The notes under the pieces were generated by a model that ran no database searches, had not been told where the DNA came from, and saw only the letters and a program-made list of their open reading frames with translations. A stretch of DNA of 64,000 nucleotides from Planctomycetota bacterium (GTDB lineage Bacteria > Planctomycetota > Planctomycetia > Pirellulales > PALSA-1355), in assembly GCA_003389325.1 (NCBI GenBank), contig QQVE01000005.1, forward strand, positions 62,001 to 126,000, in the 5' to 3' direction. Below are positions 1 through 8,242 of this stretch, one piece after another. Numbering within the stretch: the stretch's first letter is position 1; the number at the start of each line of letters is the position of its first letter. The translations under genes were made by a program, and so were the position numbers.

Positions 1-1
1 G

Positions 2-412
2 CTCTGGAAGCTGTTTGCGCCGCATCACTATTTGAGCGGAGCGCTCAGCGCCGTGGCCCGCTGCTATGCGGCGTTTTGGAAGGGAGTTCCCGTGTCGTTT
101 TGTGCCACATTGCCGATCATCGGCCGCAAGAACCACTGGCGGATCACCCGCATCGTGACCTTGCCCGACTATCAGGGCGTGGGCATCGGGACGCGGGTCG
201 CCGAGACGGTGTGCCAGTTGCATCGGGACGCCGGCCGGCGGATCAACGTCACCGCCAGCCACCCAGCGCTGATCGCGCATTGCCGTCGTTCGCCGCTGTG
301 GCGCACGGCGCGGGTGTTGAAAACGGGCTCGGGCGATACAAGGCGGTTTGTGCATAACTACCGTGGCTCGCGCGGGCGTAGCGTGGTGTCTTTCGAGTAT
401 TTGGGAAGTTGA
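2..412 (+). CDS. GNAT-like N-acetyltransferase domain protein, 5' end outside window (partial)
   Basis: The frame is open to the left edge, so this is the C-terminal part (136 residues) of a longer protein. Visible residues start LWKLFAPHHYLSGAL and carry PDYQGVGIG, which fits the acetyl-CoA binding loop (Q-x-x-G-x-G) of GNAT proteins. Proteins with an HHYLS segment followed by a GNAT loop occur next to phage terminase genes, sometimes as the C-terminal part of an ATPase-like protein; this is recalled family knowledge, not a search result. The stop codon at 410-412 is directly followed by the small terminase gene in the same direction, so it is probably co-transcribed with the head genes. Its substrate is unknown. 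Confidence 0.6.
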   Translation, partial: LWKLFAPHHYLSGALSAVARCYAAFWKGVPVSFCATLPIIGRKNHWRITRIVTLPDYQGVGIGTRVAETVCQLHRDAGRRINVTASHPALIAHCRRSPLWRTARVLKTGSGDTRRFVHNYRGSRGRSVVSFEYLGS

Positions 413-432
413 ACGTGGAAGAGCGCAGCGAC

Positions 433-888
433 ATGGGCCGTCCGCCCATTCTGAACGAAGCCAAACAGCGCGAGATCTGCGCGATCCTCGCGGTCGGGTG
501 CAGTCGCGCCACGGCGGCGCAATACGTCGGCTGCCATCCCGACACGATCCGCAACACGGCCCTGCGCGACGACGCGTTCGCCGAGGCGCTAGGGCAGGCC
601 GAGTCGAAGCACGAAGTGCGGCACCTGACGTTCATCAACAAGGCCGCCGAAGAGGGGCGCTACTGGCGGGCCGCCGCCTGGGCCCTGGAACGACGCTTTC
701 CCAGCCGCTACGGCCGCCGGCGGGGCGATCTGTTCACCGCCGAGCAAGTGTCGCACGTGCTCGGGCAATTTGCCGGAGTGATTCTTGAAGAAGTGCCCGA
801 CGAAATGCAGCGCGAACGGATTCTGTCGCGCTTGAGCGACGTGACCTCGCGCCTGCAGCGGGCGGCCGCCCGGGGGGACGACGCATGA
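433..888 (+). CDS. Terminase small subunit-like HTH protein
   Basis: About 151 residues. The N-terminus MGRPPILNEAKQ followed by a helix-turn-helix (roughly residues 12-45, with ATAAQYVGCHPDTIRN) is typical of small terminase or DNA-recognition subunits, which bind the packaging site and recruit the large terminase. The ATG at 433 was chosen because GGAAGAG lies about 9 bases upstream; in-frame GTG at 415 and TTG at 409 are possible earlier starts. The stop overlaps the start of the large terminase gene (ATGA at 885-888), which indicates translational coupling. The terminase role is inferred from position plus HTH; the sequence alone would only say 'HTH protein'. Confidence 0.7.
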   Translation: MGRPPILNEAKQREICAILAVGCSRATAAQYVGCHPDTIRNTALRDDAFAEALGQAESKHEVRHLTFINKAAEEGRYWRAAAWALERRFPSRYGRRRGDLFTAEQVSHVLGQFAGVILEEVPDEMQRERILSRLSDVTSRLQRAAARGDDA

Positions 889-2492
889 ATCGCCAGGCCG
901 GGTGGGACCAACTGGGCATCGCCAGCGGCGACTGGGCCGAGTTCGCGCTGCACATGCGAGCCAGCTTTGCCCGCGGGGTAGGACGTGAAAATCGCCGGCT
1001 CGATCTGCTGGAGTGGGGGCGCCGCTACCTGCCGCACTACTTCCGCGAGCCGCCGTCGAAGATGCATCGGTGGCTGGCCGAGCAATTCGACGCGATGACG
1101 ACGTGCCGCGGTGCGAAGCTCAACGTCGTCGGTCCGCGCGGCGGCGCCAAGAGCACGCTGGGCACGCTGGCCTACGTGCTGCGGGCGGCCGTCGAGGGGT
1201 GGGAGCCGTATATCTGGATCGTCTCCGACACCAAGCACCAGGCCCGCGGCCACCTGGAGAACCTGCGCATCGAGCTGGCGGGTAACGCCGCCCTGGCCGA
1301 GGACTATCCGCGCGCGGCAGGCCGGGGCCGGTCGTGGCGGGCACAGGCCGTGCGGCTCAGGAACGGGGTGACGATCGAGGCCTTCGGCACCGGGCAGCGG
1401 CTGCGCGGGCACCGCATCGGTCCGCACCGTCCGACATTGATCGTCTGCGACGACCTGCAAAACGACGGTCACATGCGATCGTCGGCCGCGCGAGAAAGTT
1501 CCCTGCGCTGGTTCGAAGGGGCGCTGCTCAAGGCCGGCACAGCGCACACGAACGTGGTCAACCTGGCGACGGCCTTGCATCGCGAGGCGCTCGCGCTGCA
1601 CCTGGAGCGTACGCCGGGCTGGAACTCGCGCGTGTTCGCGGCCATCGAGCGCTGGCCGGACAACATGAGCTTGTGGCACGAGTGGGCGCGGATCTATTGC
1701 GACGCGAACTCGCCGACGGCGCGCGACGTGGCCCGGGTGTTCTACGAAGGCCGCCGCGCGGCGATGGACGCGGGCGCGGTCTTGCTGTGGCCCGAGGTCG
1801 AGGACCTCTACACGCTGATGTGCATGCGCGTCGAGGGGGGCCGCACGGCGTTCGAGCGCGAGAAGCAGGGCATGCCACTTTCGCCCGAGGCGTGCGAGTG
1901 GCCGGAAGCGTACTTCGACGAACACATCTGGTTCGAGCAGTGGCCGGCGTCGCTGCAGACGCGAGTCGTGGCGCTCGACCCGAGCAAGGGGCGCGATGCG
2001 CGGCGCGGCGACTTCTCGGCGCTGGTGATGCTGGGCGTGGCCGACGACGGGCAGTTGTACGTCGAGGCCGAGATGGCCCGGGCGCCTACGGCCGAGATCG
2101 TGGCGGCGAGCGTGGAAATGTGCCGCCGCTTCCGGCCCGATGCGTTCGGCGTGGAGACGAACCAGTACCAGGAACTGTTGGCCGCGGAGCTGGCCGGCGA
2201 ATTCGGGCGGCAGGGCATCGTCGACGTGCATCCCTGGGGCATCGACAACCACGTGAGCAAGCTGGTGCGCATTCGGCGGCTGGGCCCGTTCCTGTCGAGC
2301 CGGCGGATCCGCTTCAAAGAGGACTCGCCGGGCACACGGATGCTGGTCGATCAGTTGCGCGAGTTTCCGGCGGCCGACCACGACGACGGGCCCGACGCGC
2401 TGGAGATGGCCCTTCGCCTGGCCGGCGAACTGTTTGCCGGGCGGGCTCGAGGAGACAACCTGGGCGATCGGCTGCCGGTCGCCGTGGCATGA
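885..2492 (+). CDS. Phage terminase large subunit
   Basis: 535 residues, the usual length for TerL, the motor that cuts concatemeric DNA and pumps it into the prohead. Walker A is GPRGGAKST (residues 83-91) and Walker B LIVCDD (185-190). The C-terminal RNase H-like nuclease shows VVALDPSKG (Asp about 365), FGVETN, and DDGPDALEMA near the end (Asp about 504), so all acidic positions are present and the enzyme looks intact. It starts inside the stop of the small subunit gene and its stop (2490-2492) overlaps an ATG of the portal frame. The order small terminase, large terminase, portal is the canonical packaging cassette. Confidence 0.93.
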   Translation: MNRQAGWDQLGIASGDWAEFALHMRASFARGVGRENRRLDLLEWGRRYLPHYFREPPSKMHRWLAEQFDAMTTCRGAKLNVVGPRGGAKSTLGTLAYVLRAAVEGWEPYIWIVSDTKHQARGHLENLRIELAGNAALAEDYPRAAGRGRSWRAQAVRLRNGVTIEAFGTGQRLRGHRIGPHRPTLIVCDDLQNDGHMRSSAARESSLRWFEGALLKAGTAHTNVVNLATALHREALALHLERTPGWNSRVFAAIERWPDNMSLWHEWARIYCDANSPTARDVARVFYEGRRAAMDAGAVLLWPEVEDLYTLMCMRVEGGRTAFEREKQGMPLSPEACEWPEAYFDEHIWFEQWPASLQTRVVALDPSKGRDARRGDFSALVMLGVADDGQLYVEAEMARAPTAEIVAASVEMCRRFRPDAFGVETNQYQELLAAELAGEFGRQGIVDVHPWGIDNHVSKLVRIRRLGPFLSSRRIRFKEDSPGTRMLVDQLREFPAADHDDGPDALEMALRLAGELFAGRARGDNLGDRLPVAVA

Positions 2493-2509
2493 AACGAGGA
2501 AACGAGAAC

Positions 2510-3934
2510 ATGATGCATAACACCACGGGCGGCCACGACGCGATCGCCGCCAAACTCGAACAACGGCTGTCCGAAGCCTGGCAGAGTCTATGGGATCACT
2601 TCGTCGATCCCAGCGAGTCGTTCTGGGACGACGGCGGCGATTGGACGTCGCTGGGCTCGCACGATCGCGGGCCGGCGGCCACGTTGCCCTATGCCAACGA
2701 GCAGCAACTGCGCGACGTGCGCTCGCAGTGCCGCATGCTGGCGGCGGAGAACGAGTTTGCCATCAACGGCCACGAAAACCGCATCAGCTACCTGGTCGGC
2801 GCCGGGCACTCGTATCGGGCAACCACGAAGAAGGGAAGCGATGCGCGGCCCGAACTCGCGGTTCACGCTCAGGCGGTGCTTGACGACTTCCTGGCCGACA
2901 ATCAATGGCAGCGGCGGCAGCAGGAGATCGTGCGTCGCTGGGATCGCGACGGCGAAGTGTTTCTGCGGTACTTCGTCACGCCGGCGGGCGAGACGCGCGT
3001 GCGGTTCGTCGAGCCTGGGCAGGTATCGACACCGCAGCAGCGCGTGGCCGATCCGGCCGCCAGCTTCGGCGTTCAGACCGAGCCCGACGACGTCGAGACG
3101 CCGCTGGCCTACTACGTCGACGGACAAGCGGTCGATGCCCGCGAGATCCAGCATCGCAAGGCCAACGTGGATGCCAACGTCAAGCGCGGGCTGCCGCTGT
3201 TCTATCCGGTGCGGAAGAACTTGCGCCGCGCGGAGAAGCTGCTGCGCAACATGAGCGTCGTGGCCGAGATCCAATCGGCGATTGCGCTGGTGCGGAAGCA
3301 TCGTGGGGCGACGCGGGCCAGCGTGCAACAGTTTGCCACTTCGCAAGCCGACGCCAGCGTCACTTCGCCGATGACGGGGCAGACGCAGAACTATCGCCGC
3401 TTCGGCCCCGGCACGATTCTCGACAGCCACGGCGGGATCGAATACGACTTTCCGGCCGCGGGACTCGATGCGGCCAACTACGTGGTAATTCTGCAGGCCG
3501 AGCTGCGGGCCATTGCCAGCCGGCTCGTGATGCCGGAGTTCATGCTCACCTCCGACGCGTCGAACGCCAACTACGCTTCGACGATGGTGTCCGAAGGGCC
3601 CGCGATGCGGATGTTCTCGCGGCTGCAGGCGGCGCTGGTGAACGATGACGTGCAGGTCATGTGGCGCGTGCTCGAGAACGCCGTGGCCGCGGGGCGGTTG
3701 CCCGGCGAAGCGTTAACGGCCCTCGAGATCCAGTGCTCGCCGCCGACGCTTGAAGTGCGCGACCCGTTGCAAGAGGTCGAAGCGTTTCGCATCGAGTACG
3801 AGTGCGGCATTCTCTCGCCGCAAACCTGGAGCCAGCGACGCGGTCTGGACTACGACCAGGAGCAAGAGAATCGGCAGCAGTGCGCCGCGCGCAATGCCGA
3901 CGGCGGGAAGGGCGGCGCTCAAGCGAAAGTGTGA
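2510..3934 (+). CDS. Phage portal protein
   Basis: 474 residues. The segment ASRLVMPEFMLTSDASNANY with following MVSEGP resembles the conserved core of lambda-type portal proteins, which form the dodecameric ring through which DNA enters the head. The start at 2510 (ATG followed by a second ATG) was chosen because GAGGA lies 9 bases upstream at 2496-2500; an earlier in-frame ATG at 2489 overlaps the large terminase stop and is the alternative. The C-terminus is rich in Q, E and R. It sits between large terminase and the maturation protease, as expected. Confidence 0.85.
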   Translation: MMHNTTGGHDAIAAKLEQRLSEAWQSLWDHFVDPSESFWDDGGDWTSLGSHDRGPAATLPYANEQQLRDVRSQCRMLAAENEFAINGHENRISYLVGAGHSYRATTKKGSDARPELAVHAQAVLDDFLADNQWQRRQQEIVRRWDRDGEVFLRYFVTPAGETRVRFVEPGQVSTPQQRVADPAASFGVQTEPDDVETPLAYYVDGQAVDAREIQHRKANVDANVKRGLPLFYPVRKNLRRAEKLLRNMSVVAEIQSAIALVRKHRGATRASVQQFATSQADASVTSPMTGQTQNYRRFGPGTILDSHGGIEYDFPAAGLDAANYVVILQAELRAIASRLVMPEFMLTSDASNANYASTMVSEGPAMRMFSRLQAALVNDDVQVMWRVLENAVAAGRLPGEALTALEIQCSPPTLEVRDPLQEVEAFRIEYECGILSPQTWSQRRGLDYDQEQENRQQCAARNADGGKGGAQAKV

Positions 3935-3990
3935 CGTGTCGCGAAAACGGGAATTGAAAGTAGGCCACCCGTGGAAGTAATCTTCGCGTC

Positions 3991-4173
3991 ATGACAAGCA
4001 TGAAACATTCGCCGGCCAATCAAGTGAAACTGTCACGCGTCGAGGCCGCCTTGCAGGCGATCGTCGACGAAGTGCTCGAGCGCGGGTTCTACGGCGCGGC
4101 AAAGCTGGAAGTGGTGGTCGCCGACGGCACGATTCAACGGATCAGCCGCGTGGTCGAACGCGTCGAAAAGTAA
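3991..4173 (+). CDS. Small conserved-looking protein, DUF2292-like (uncertain)
   Basis: 60 residues, ending GFYGAAKLEVVVADGTIQRI then RVVERVEK. The pattern 'YG...l.v.v.dG.i..i...e..' resembles the small YezD/DUF2292 family, whose function is unknown. ATG at 3991 begins the longest frame; a second ATG at 4003 (MKHSPANQ) is possible. It lies between the portal and the protease and is followed by a strong intrinsic terminator at 4246. It could be a small structural or regulatory protein of the particle; nothing in the sequence decides this. Confidence 0.6.
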   Translation: MTSMKHSPANQVKLSRVEAALQAIVDEVLERGFYGAAKLEVVVADGTIQRISRVVERVEK

Positions 4174-4245
4174 CGTGCATTCGCGGGGCGCGCGAAGCGC
4201 CTCGCAGGGTATCTCGACGAGCCTGCTCCGTGCGGGTTTCATCGC

Positions 4246-4290
4246 GGGCCCATCTGCCGCCAACCGGCGCGGCAGGTGGGCCCTTTTTTT
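4246..4290 (+). terminator. Intrinsic terminator inside the head-gene cluster
   Basis: Perfect GC-rich stem: GGGCCCATCTGCCG (4246-4259) pairs with CGGCAGGTGGGCCC (4270-4283) apart from one wobble, over a 10-base loop, followed directly by seven T (4284-4290). This is a textbook rho-independent terminator on the plus strand, 20 bases before the start of the protease gene at 4311. Confidence 0.85.
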
Positions 4291-4310
4291 GTCTCGACAG
4301 GAAACGAAAC

Positions 4311-5252
4311 ATGGACCAGATCCTGCAGGAATTTGTCAGCTCGCGCGGCGTCGACGTTCGGGTGGACGGCCGCCGCGGCGTGATTCGCGGCGTAAAGCTG
4401 TTGGGGCTCGAATCGCGCAACCGGCGGCGCTACTTGCCCGAGGCGCTTGTGCAGGCCGCCGCGTTGTACGAAGGGGCCAAGGTGAACGTGAACCATCCTA
4501 AGGGCAGTCCGCTGGCGGCCCGCGACTATCAGGATCGCCTGGGCTCGATTCGTCAGGTGCGGGCGGCCGACGACGGGCTGTTCGGCGATCTGCACTTCAA
4601 TCCCAAACATGCCCTGGCCGAGCAGCTCATCTGGGACGCCGAGCACGCTCCGGAGAACGTGGGCTTCTCGCACAACATCGAAGCCCGCACCTCGCGCAGC
4701 GGCAGCAAAACCTTGGTCGAGGCGATTCTGAAAGTGCAGAGCGTCGACCTGGTGGCCGACCCAGCCACAACGCACGGGCTGTTCGAAAGCGCCGGTGCGC
4801 CGGGCGACGAGCCGGCGGTTACCTCGGTGTCGGAGCTCACGCTCGAACAACTACGCAAGCAGCGTCCCGACCTGGTCGAGGCGCTGCTGGGCGAACAGGC
4901 CGCGGAGCTGACGGCGCTGCGCGAGGAAGTCGACCGGCGTCGGGCCGAGCAGGTTGTGCGCGATCGCCGGGCAGTCGCGAGGCGGCTGTTTCGCGAGTTC
5001 CACCTGCCCGACCCCGATTCGGACGATGCCGCGACGCAGGCCGTGGCCAGCCGTTGGTTTCTCGAGACGGTGCTTTCCGCACCGAATGAAGCGGCCATGC
5101 GGCAGCTCGTCGAGGAACGGGCCGAACTGGTCGCCGCTGCGCAACAACTGGGTTCGACCCAGCCTGCGCGGCCCGTCTCGCGCGAGCAGCGCACGGCCGA
5201 ACCGGCTCGTCCGCCGCTCGATGCCGGCAGCTTCGCCCGGGCCATTTCCTGA
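4311..5252 (+). CDS. Prohead maturation protease fused to scaffold-like coiled coil
   Basis: 313 residues. The N-terminal half has GLESRNRRRYLPEAL, VNVNHP (His62), GFSHN (Ser120) and VQSVDLVADPAT, the arrangement seen in T4 gp21-type prohead proteases with a His/Ser pair that cleave scaffold and capsid during maturation. Residues about 170-313 are charged and helical (LTLEQLRKQ, ELTALREEVDRRRAEQ), as in protease-scaffold fusions. ATG at 4311 was chosen over longer in-frame starts because the terminator at 4246-4290 occupies the upstream sequence and AGG lies 9 bases before it. It precedes decoration and capsid genes. Confidence 0.8.
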   Translation: MDQILQEFVSSRGVDVRVDGRRGVIRGVKLLGLESRNRRRYLPEALVQAAALYEGAKVNVNHPKGSPLAARDYQDRLGSIRQVRAADDGLFGDLHFNPKHALAEQLIWDAEHAPENVGFSHNIEARTSRSGSKTLVEAILKVQSVDLVADPATTHGLFESAGAPGDEPAVTSVSELTLEQLRKQRPDLVEALLGEQAAELTALREEVDRRRAEQVVRDRRAVARRLFREFHLPDPDSDDAATQAVASRWFLETVLSAPNEAAMRQLVEERAELVAAAQQLGSTQPARPVSREQRTAEPARPPLDAGSFARAIS

Positions 5253-5356
5253 CTCGGCCATCGGCGGCGTCTCGCCTCGCGGCGCGAACGAGTCCGGAGG
5301 CGCGCCGCCGGTGCCTTGAAATCAATCATTCACACTTTCGCAACGGAGAACGATTC

Positions 5357-5833
5357 ATGGCCAACACGATGCGGTGGAGATACGGAGAAACCAACCCGGT
5401 GGTCCTGCCGGTGGCCTCGGCGACCGTGATCGAGATCGGCGACCTCGTCTATCTGGACACCACGGCCAAACCGGCCGGCGACCTGACCTACGGCGCGAGC
5501 CTGGCGGCGACGCAAGAGGCCTTTCACGACAGCTTCGTCGGCGTGGCCATGCAGCAGTCGCGGGCCGGCGACACGCAGGACATTCGCGTGGCCACCACCG
5601 GCGTGTTCGAGTTCGCCTGTGCGTCGGCCACCTTCGACGTGGGGGCGCGGATCGGAGTGGACGACAACGCGGGCCCCTCGGCGCTGCTCAACCAGCAGGT
5701 GATCGCGGTGAACAACGCCAACCCCGAGCTCTCGATCGGCTACTGCGCGAAACGCGTCAACCCGGCCGGCACTTCGGTGCTGGTGGACGTGATCGGCACC
5801 GTGACCCACGCCGGCCCCCAGGCCGCGGCCTGA
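5357..5833 (+). CDS. Capsid decoration/cement-like protein (DUF2190-like)
   Basis: 158 residues. It has a small beta-rich composition with VASATVIEIGDLVYLDTTA near the N-terminus and IRVATTGVFEF in the middle, the pattern of DUF2190 or gpD-like decoration proteins that bind outside mature capsids ('potential + impurity-like' beta barrel). An RBS-like GGAG occurs at 5345-5348 upstream of ATG 5357. Its place between protease and major capsid protein supports the role. Confidence is moderate because the family is recognised from a few motifs only. Confidence 0.68.
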   Translation: MANTMRWRYGETNPVVLPVASATVIEIGDLVYLDTTAKPAGDLTYGASLAATQEAFHDSFVGVAMQQSRAGDTQDIRVATTGVFEFACASATFDVGARIGVDDNAGPSALLNQQVIAVNNANPELSIGYCAKRVNPAGTSVLVDVIGTVTHAGPQAAA

Positions 5834-5906
5834 GGTAGCGGCCCCGCCCGGCAGCACTCGGAGCGCGTCGGGCACCACAGCACATCATCCAGCAGGAGAC
5901 AAGGAC

Positions 5907-7064
5907 GTGATCAAGACCAGGGAATTGAAGCGCCGCTACGAACTCGACGGTCCGCGGCAGACCATTGCGCACCTGAGCGAGGCGCTCGAGCAAGGCCATC
6001 TGCGGCCCGAGGACTTCAGCATCCGCGACCTGGCCGAAGGGCTGGTGACCGACGGGCACGAGTGGGTTCGTTCGCTCGATCCGCGCGCAGGCGGCAGCGT
6101 GTCGCTGCTCGAGGCGGGCGAAGGCGTCGATGCCACGGCGTTTCTGAACGTCGCCGGCCAGGTGATCTACTCCAAAATCATGGAGGCCTACACCCAAGAG
6201 GCGTTCGTCGTCTCGAAGCTCGTCGACACGATCCCCACCCGGCTCGACGGCGAGAAGATCCCCGGCATCGGGCGGTTGGCCGCGAACGACCATCCGATTC
6301 ATCCCGGCATGCCCTATCCGCACGTCGGGTTCGCCGAGGACTACATCGAAACGCCCTCGACGACCAAGCGCGGCTACATCGTGCCGGTCACCAAGGAGGC
6401 GATCTTTTTCGATCGCACGCACCTGGTGCTCACCCGGGCGGCCGAAGTCGGCGAGCTGCTGGGCTTGAACAAGGAGAAGCGGCTGGTGGATCTCGTGATC
6501 GGTGCCACGAACAACTACAAGTGGCAAGGCACGGCCTACGACACCTACCAGGCCGCCACCCCATGGATCAACGTCCAGGGCACCAACGAGCTGGTCGACT
6601 GGACCAACGTCGACGCGGCCGAGCAGCTGTTCGCCGACATTCTCGATCCGGCCACAGGCGAGCCGGTGCTGCTCTCGGCCAACACGGTGCTGGTGATGCC
6701 GGCCTATCGGCATGCGGCGCATCGGGTGTTCAATGCGCTCGAGCTGCAGTACAGCGCGTCGTCGTCGGAGACCACGACGCTGGCGGCCAACCCGCTGTCG
6801 AACTATCGCGTGGTCGACAGCCGGCTGGCCTACCGGCGCGTTATCGCCTCGGGCACGGCCGCGGCCGACGCCAAGAAGTGGTGGTTCCTGGGCGACTTCA
6901 AGAAGGCGTTCGCCTACATGGAGAACTGGCCCATCACGGTCACGCAAAGCGCTGCCGGCAGCGAAGCCGACTTCGCGCAGGACATCGTCGTGCGGTTCAA
7001 GGCCAGCGAACGTGGTGCGGCCGCCGTGCTCAACCCGCGGTACGTGGTGAAGAACACCGGCTGA
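5907..7064 (+). CDS. Major capsid protein
   Basis: 385 residues, GTG start at 5907 preceded by CAGGAGAC. The protein has a charged helical N-terminus (KRRYELDGPRQTI), a central domain with FVVSKLVDTIPTRLDGEKIPG, and the C-terminal WWFLGDFKKAFAYMENWPI. These fit an HK97-fold major capsid protein of the type encoded between a decoration protein and head-tail connectors. There is no obvious long cleavable N-terminal delta domain beyond about 70 residues. A large perfect hairpin (7091-7122) follows the gene. Confidence 0.78.
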   Translation: MIKTRELKRRYELDGPRQTIAHLSEALEQGHLRPEDFSIRDLAEGLVTDGHEWVRSLDPRAGGSVSLLEAGEGVDATAFLNVAGQVIYSKIMEAYTQEAFVVSKLVDTIPTRLDGEKIPGIGRLAANDHPIHPGMPYPHVGFAEDYIETPSTTKRGYIVPVTKEAIFFDRTHLVLTRAAEVGELLGLNKEKRLVDLVIGATNNYKWQGTAYDTYQAATPWINVQGTNELVDWTNVDAAEQLFADILDPATGEPVLLSANTVLVMPAYRHAAHRVFNALELQYSASSSETTTLAANPLSNYRVVDSRLAYRRVIASGTAAADAKKWWFLGDFKKAFAYMENWPITVTQSAAGSEADFAQDIVVRFKASERGAAAVLNPRYVVKNTG

Positions 7065-7090
7065 CGCAACGGCGGTGGAGTTAGGCGGGG

Positions 7091-7122
7091 CGCGGCGCGC
7101 GGAGCAAGACACGCGCGCCGCG
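7091..7122. repeat. Perfect 11-bp inverted repeat after the capsid gene
   Basis: CGCGGCGCGCG (7091-7101) and its exact complement CGCGCGCCGCG (7112-7122) are separated by 10 bases. No T-run follows, so this is not a normal intrinsic terminator. It lies 27 bases after the capsid stop and ends 25 bases before the next start, where it could stabilise the 3' end of capsid mRNA or attenuate downstream expression (inference). Confidence 0.75.
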
Positions 7123-7147
7123 TCCGGGACTGGCAGGAGGATGCCAC

Positions 7148-7363
7148 GTGAGCGACTTGGAAAACATTCAGACGATCAAAGCCAACACGCTGGCGCAGAT
7201 GGCGCAGGTGTCGAGCGAGCGCAAGCCCAGCTATCGCGAGGACGGCCAGGAGTTTCATTGGACCGAATACCTCGAGCACTTGCAGCGGCGCGTCGATTGG
7301 TGCAACGCCCAGTTGGCGTCCGAAGAACCGTTCGAGTTTCCCACACAAGGATACACGCCATGA
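7148..7363 (+). CDS. Small phage structural-region protein, function unknown
   Basis: 71 residues, GTG start at 7148 preceded by a strong AGGAGG (7135-7140). The protein is helical and polar (MSDLENIQTIKANTLAQMAQ; YLEHLQRRVDWCNAQL). The stop overlaps the next gene's ATG (ATGA at 7360-7363). Its place straight after the major capsid gene suggests a head-tail connector component, but no motif proves it. Confidence 0.7.
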   Translation: MSDLENIQTIKANTLAQMAQVSSERKPSYREDGQEFHWTEYLEHLQRRVDWCNAQLASEEPFEFPTQGYTP

Positions 7364-7677
7364 CGTTCGACCCCGACCTCTCCAACGACTGCCTGCTGGT
7401 CGACGGTACCGAAACGGTCACGCTGCATTCGACGAGCACCGTGGCCGTCGAGGGTGCCAAGCGCGGCCAGCTCACGCTCGAGGAGATCGAGTTTCGCCAG
7501 GTGGGACTCGAGTCGGCCGACCTGGGCTGGAACCTGCCGGAAGCGAACCTGGCGGGGCTGGTGCCGCGACAGGGCGACGCCATCGAGGACGCCGGCGGCA
7601 CGTTCTGGACCGTGCTCTCGGCCAGGCACTCGCCGCTGTCGGGCGTGTGGCGGGTCGTGACACGCCGCCAAGTGTGA
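7360..7677 (+). CDS. Putative head-tail joining protein
   Basis: 105 residues, beginning at the ATG that overlaps the preceding stop. It is compact and beta-rich (TETVTLHSTSTVAVEG, GTFWTVLSARHSPLSGVWRVV). Size, position between capsid and tail genes and the beta content fit head-completion or stopper proteins of long-tailed phages. It is assigned on context; the sequence does not carry a diagnostic motif that I recognise. Confidence 0.6.
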   Translation: MTFDPDLSNDCLLVDGTETVTLHSTSTVAVEGAKRGQLTLEEIEFRQVGLESADLGWNLPEANLAGLVPRQGDAIEDAGGTFWTVLSARHSPLSGVWRVVTRRQV

Positions 7678-7729
7678 GGTTGCCGCGAATGGCACCTTCC
7701 CCACGTCTCACTGTTCACGCAGAGAAGCC

Positions 7730-8236
7730 ATGATCACGATCGATACCTGTGCGGGCTCCGATTGCGCGGCACTGGCTGCGCTATGGAATGCCAAGCGGCT
7801 GGACAGCGCGTCGTGTTGGACGCAGGCCCAACCGATCGACGAGACCTACGTCGCGCAGTTGATGCTGGCCGGCTACACGTTCGCGCTGGCCACGGTCGAC
7901 GGTGTGCCCTCGGGCTTCGGCTTCTGGAGGGGCGGTGGTGACCCGGTGCGGTTGGCGGCGCTGGCGGCCGACGACGGCGAGGTCTACTACCGCTTGATGG
8001 ACGCCTTTTGCGATTGGGCACTGTCGGTTCCGGCCACCAGCGCCGTCTCGGAGATGGGCGCCGAAGCGACCACCGAGAGCGGCTGGGTCGATGCGCTGGG
8101 AGTCATCGAATTGAGCCCAATTGGGTTCGAACCGCTCGGGGCCGACGAGGCACAGGACCAGCGCGTGCCCAAGCTGTTGCGGGCCACTTGCGATCTGCAA
8201 GTGCTCAAAAATGCCGTCGCCACTGCCTTGGAGTAA
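7730..8236 (+). CDS. Hypothetical protein with weak GNAT-fold resemblance
   Basis: 168 residues. The N-terminal half (CAALAALWNAKRLDSASCW, then YVAQLMLAGYTFALATVDG, VPSGFGFWRGG) resembles the start of GNAT acetyltransferases, in which a strand of the form 'faLatvdG.p.GF' follows two helices. The acetyl-CoA loop Q-x-x-G-x-G is not visible, so it may be a non-catalytic derivative or an unrelated structural protein. It is inside the head-tail operon, 52 bases after the joining protein, with AGAAGCC before its ATG. Confidence 0.55.
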   Translation: MITIDTCAGSDCAALAALWNAKRLDSASCWTQAQPIDETYVAQLMLAGYTFALATVDGVPSGFGFWRGGGDPVRLAALAADDGEVYYRLMDAFCDWALSVPATSAVSEMGAEATTESGWVDALGVIELSPIGFEPLGADEAQDQRVPKLLRATCDLQVLKNAVATALE

Positions 8237-8242
8237 CGCGCC

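Noticed and set aside
708..2381. Long open frame on the minus strand opposite the large terminase gene
   Set aside because: High GC keeps antisense frames open; it overlaps a gene with intact TerL motifs and has a low-complexity Arg/Ala/His composition.
1334..2509. Upstream extension of the portal frame through the large terminase gene
   Set aside because: It is an out-of-frame shadow of TerL; the real portal start is at 2510 with a good ribosome binding site.
5265..5318. CGGCGGCG / CGCCGCCG pair after the protease gene as terminator
   Set aside because: The loop is over 30 bases and no T-run follows.
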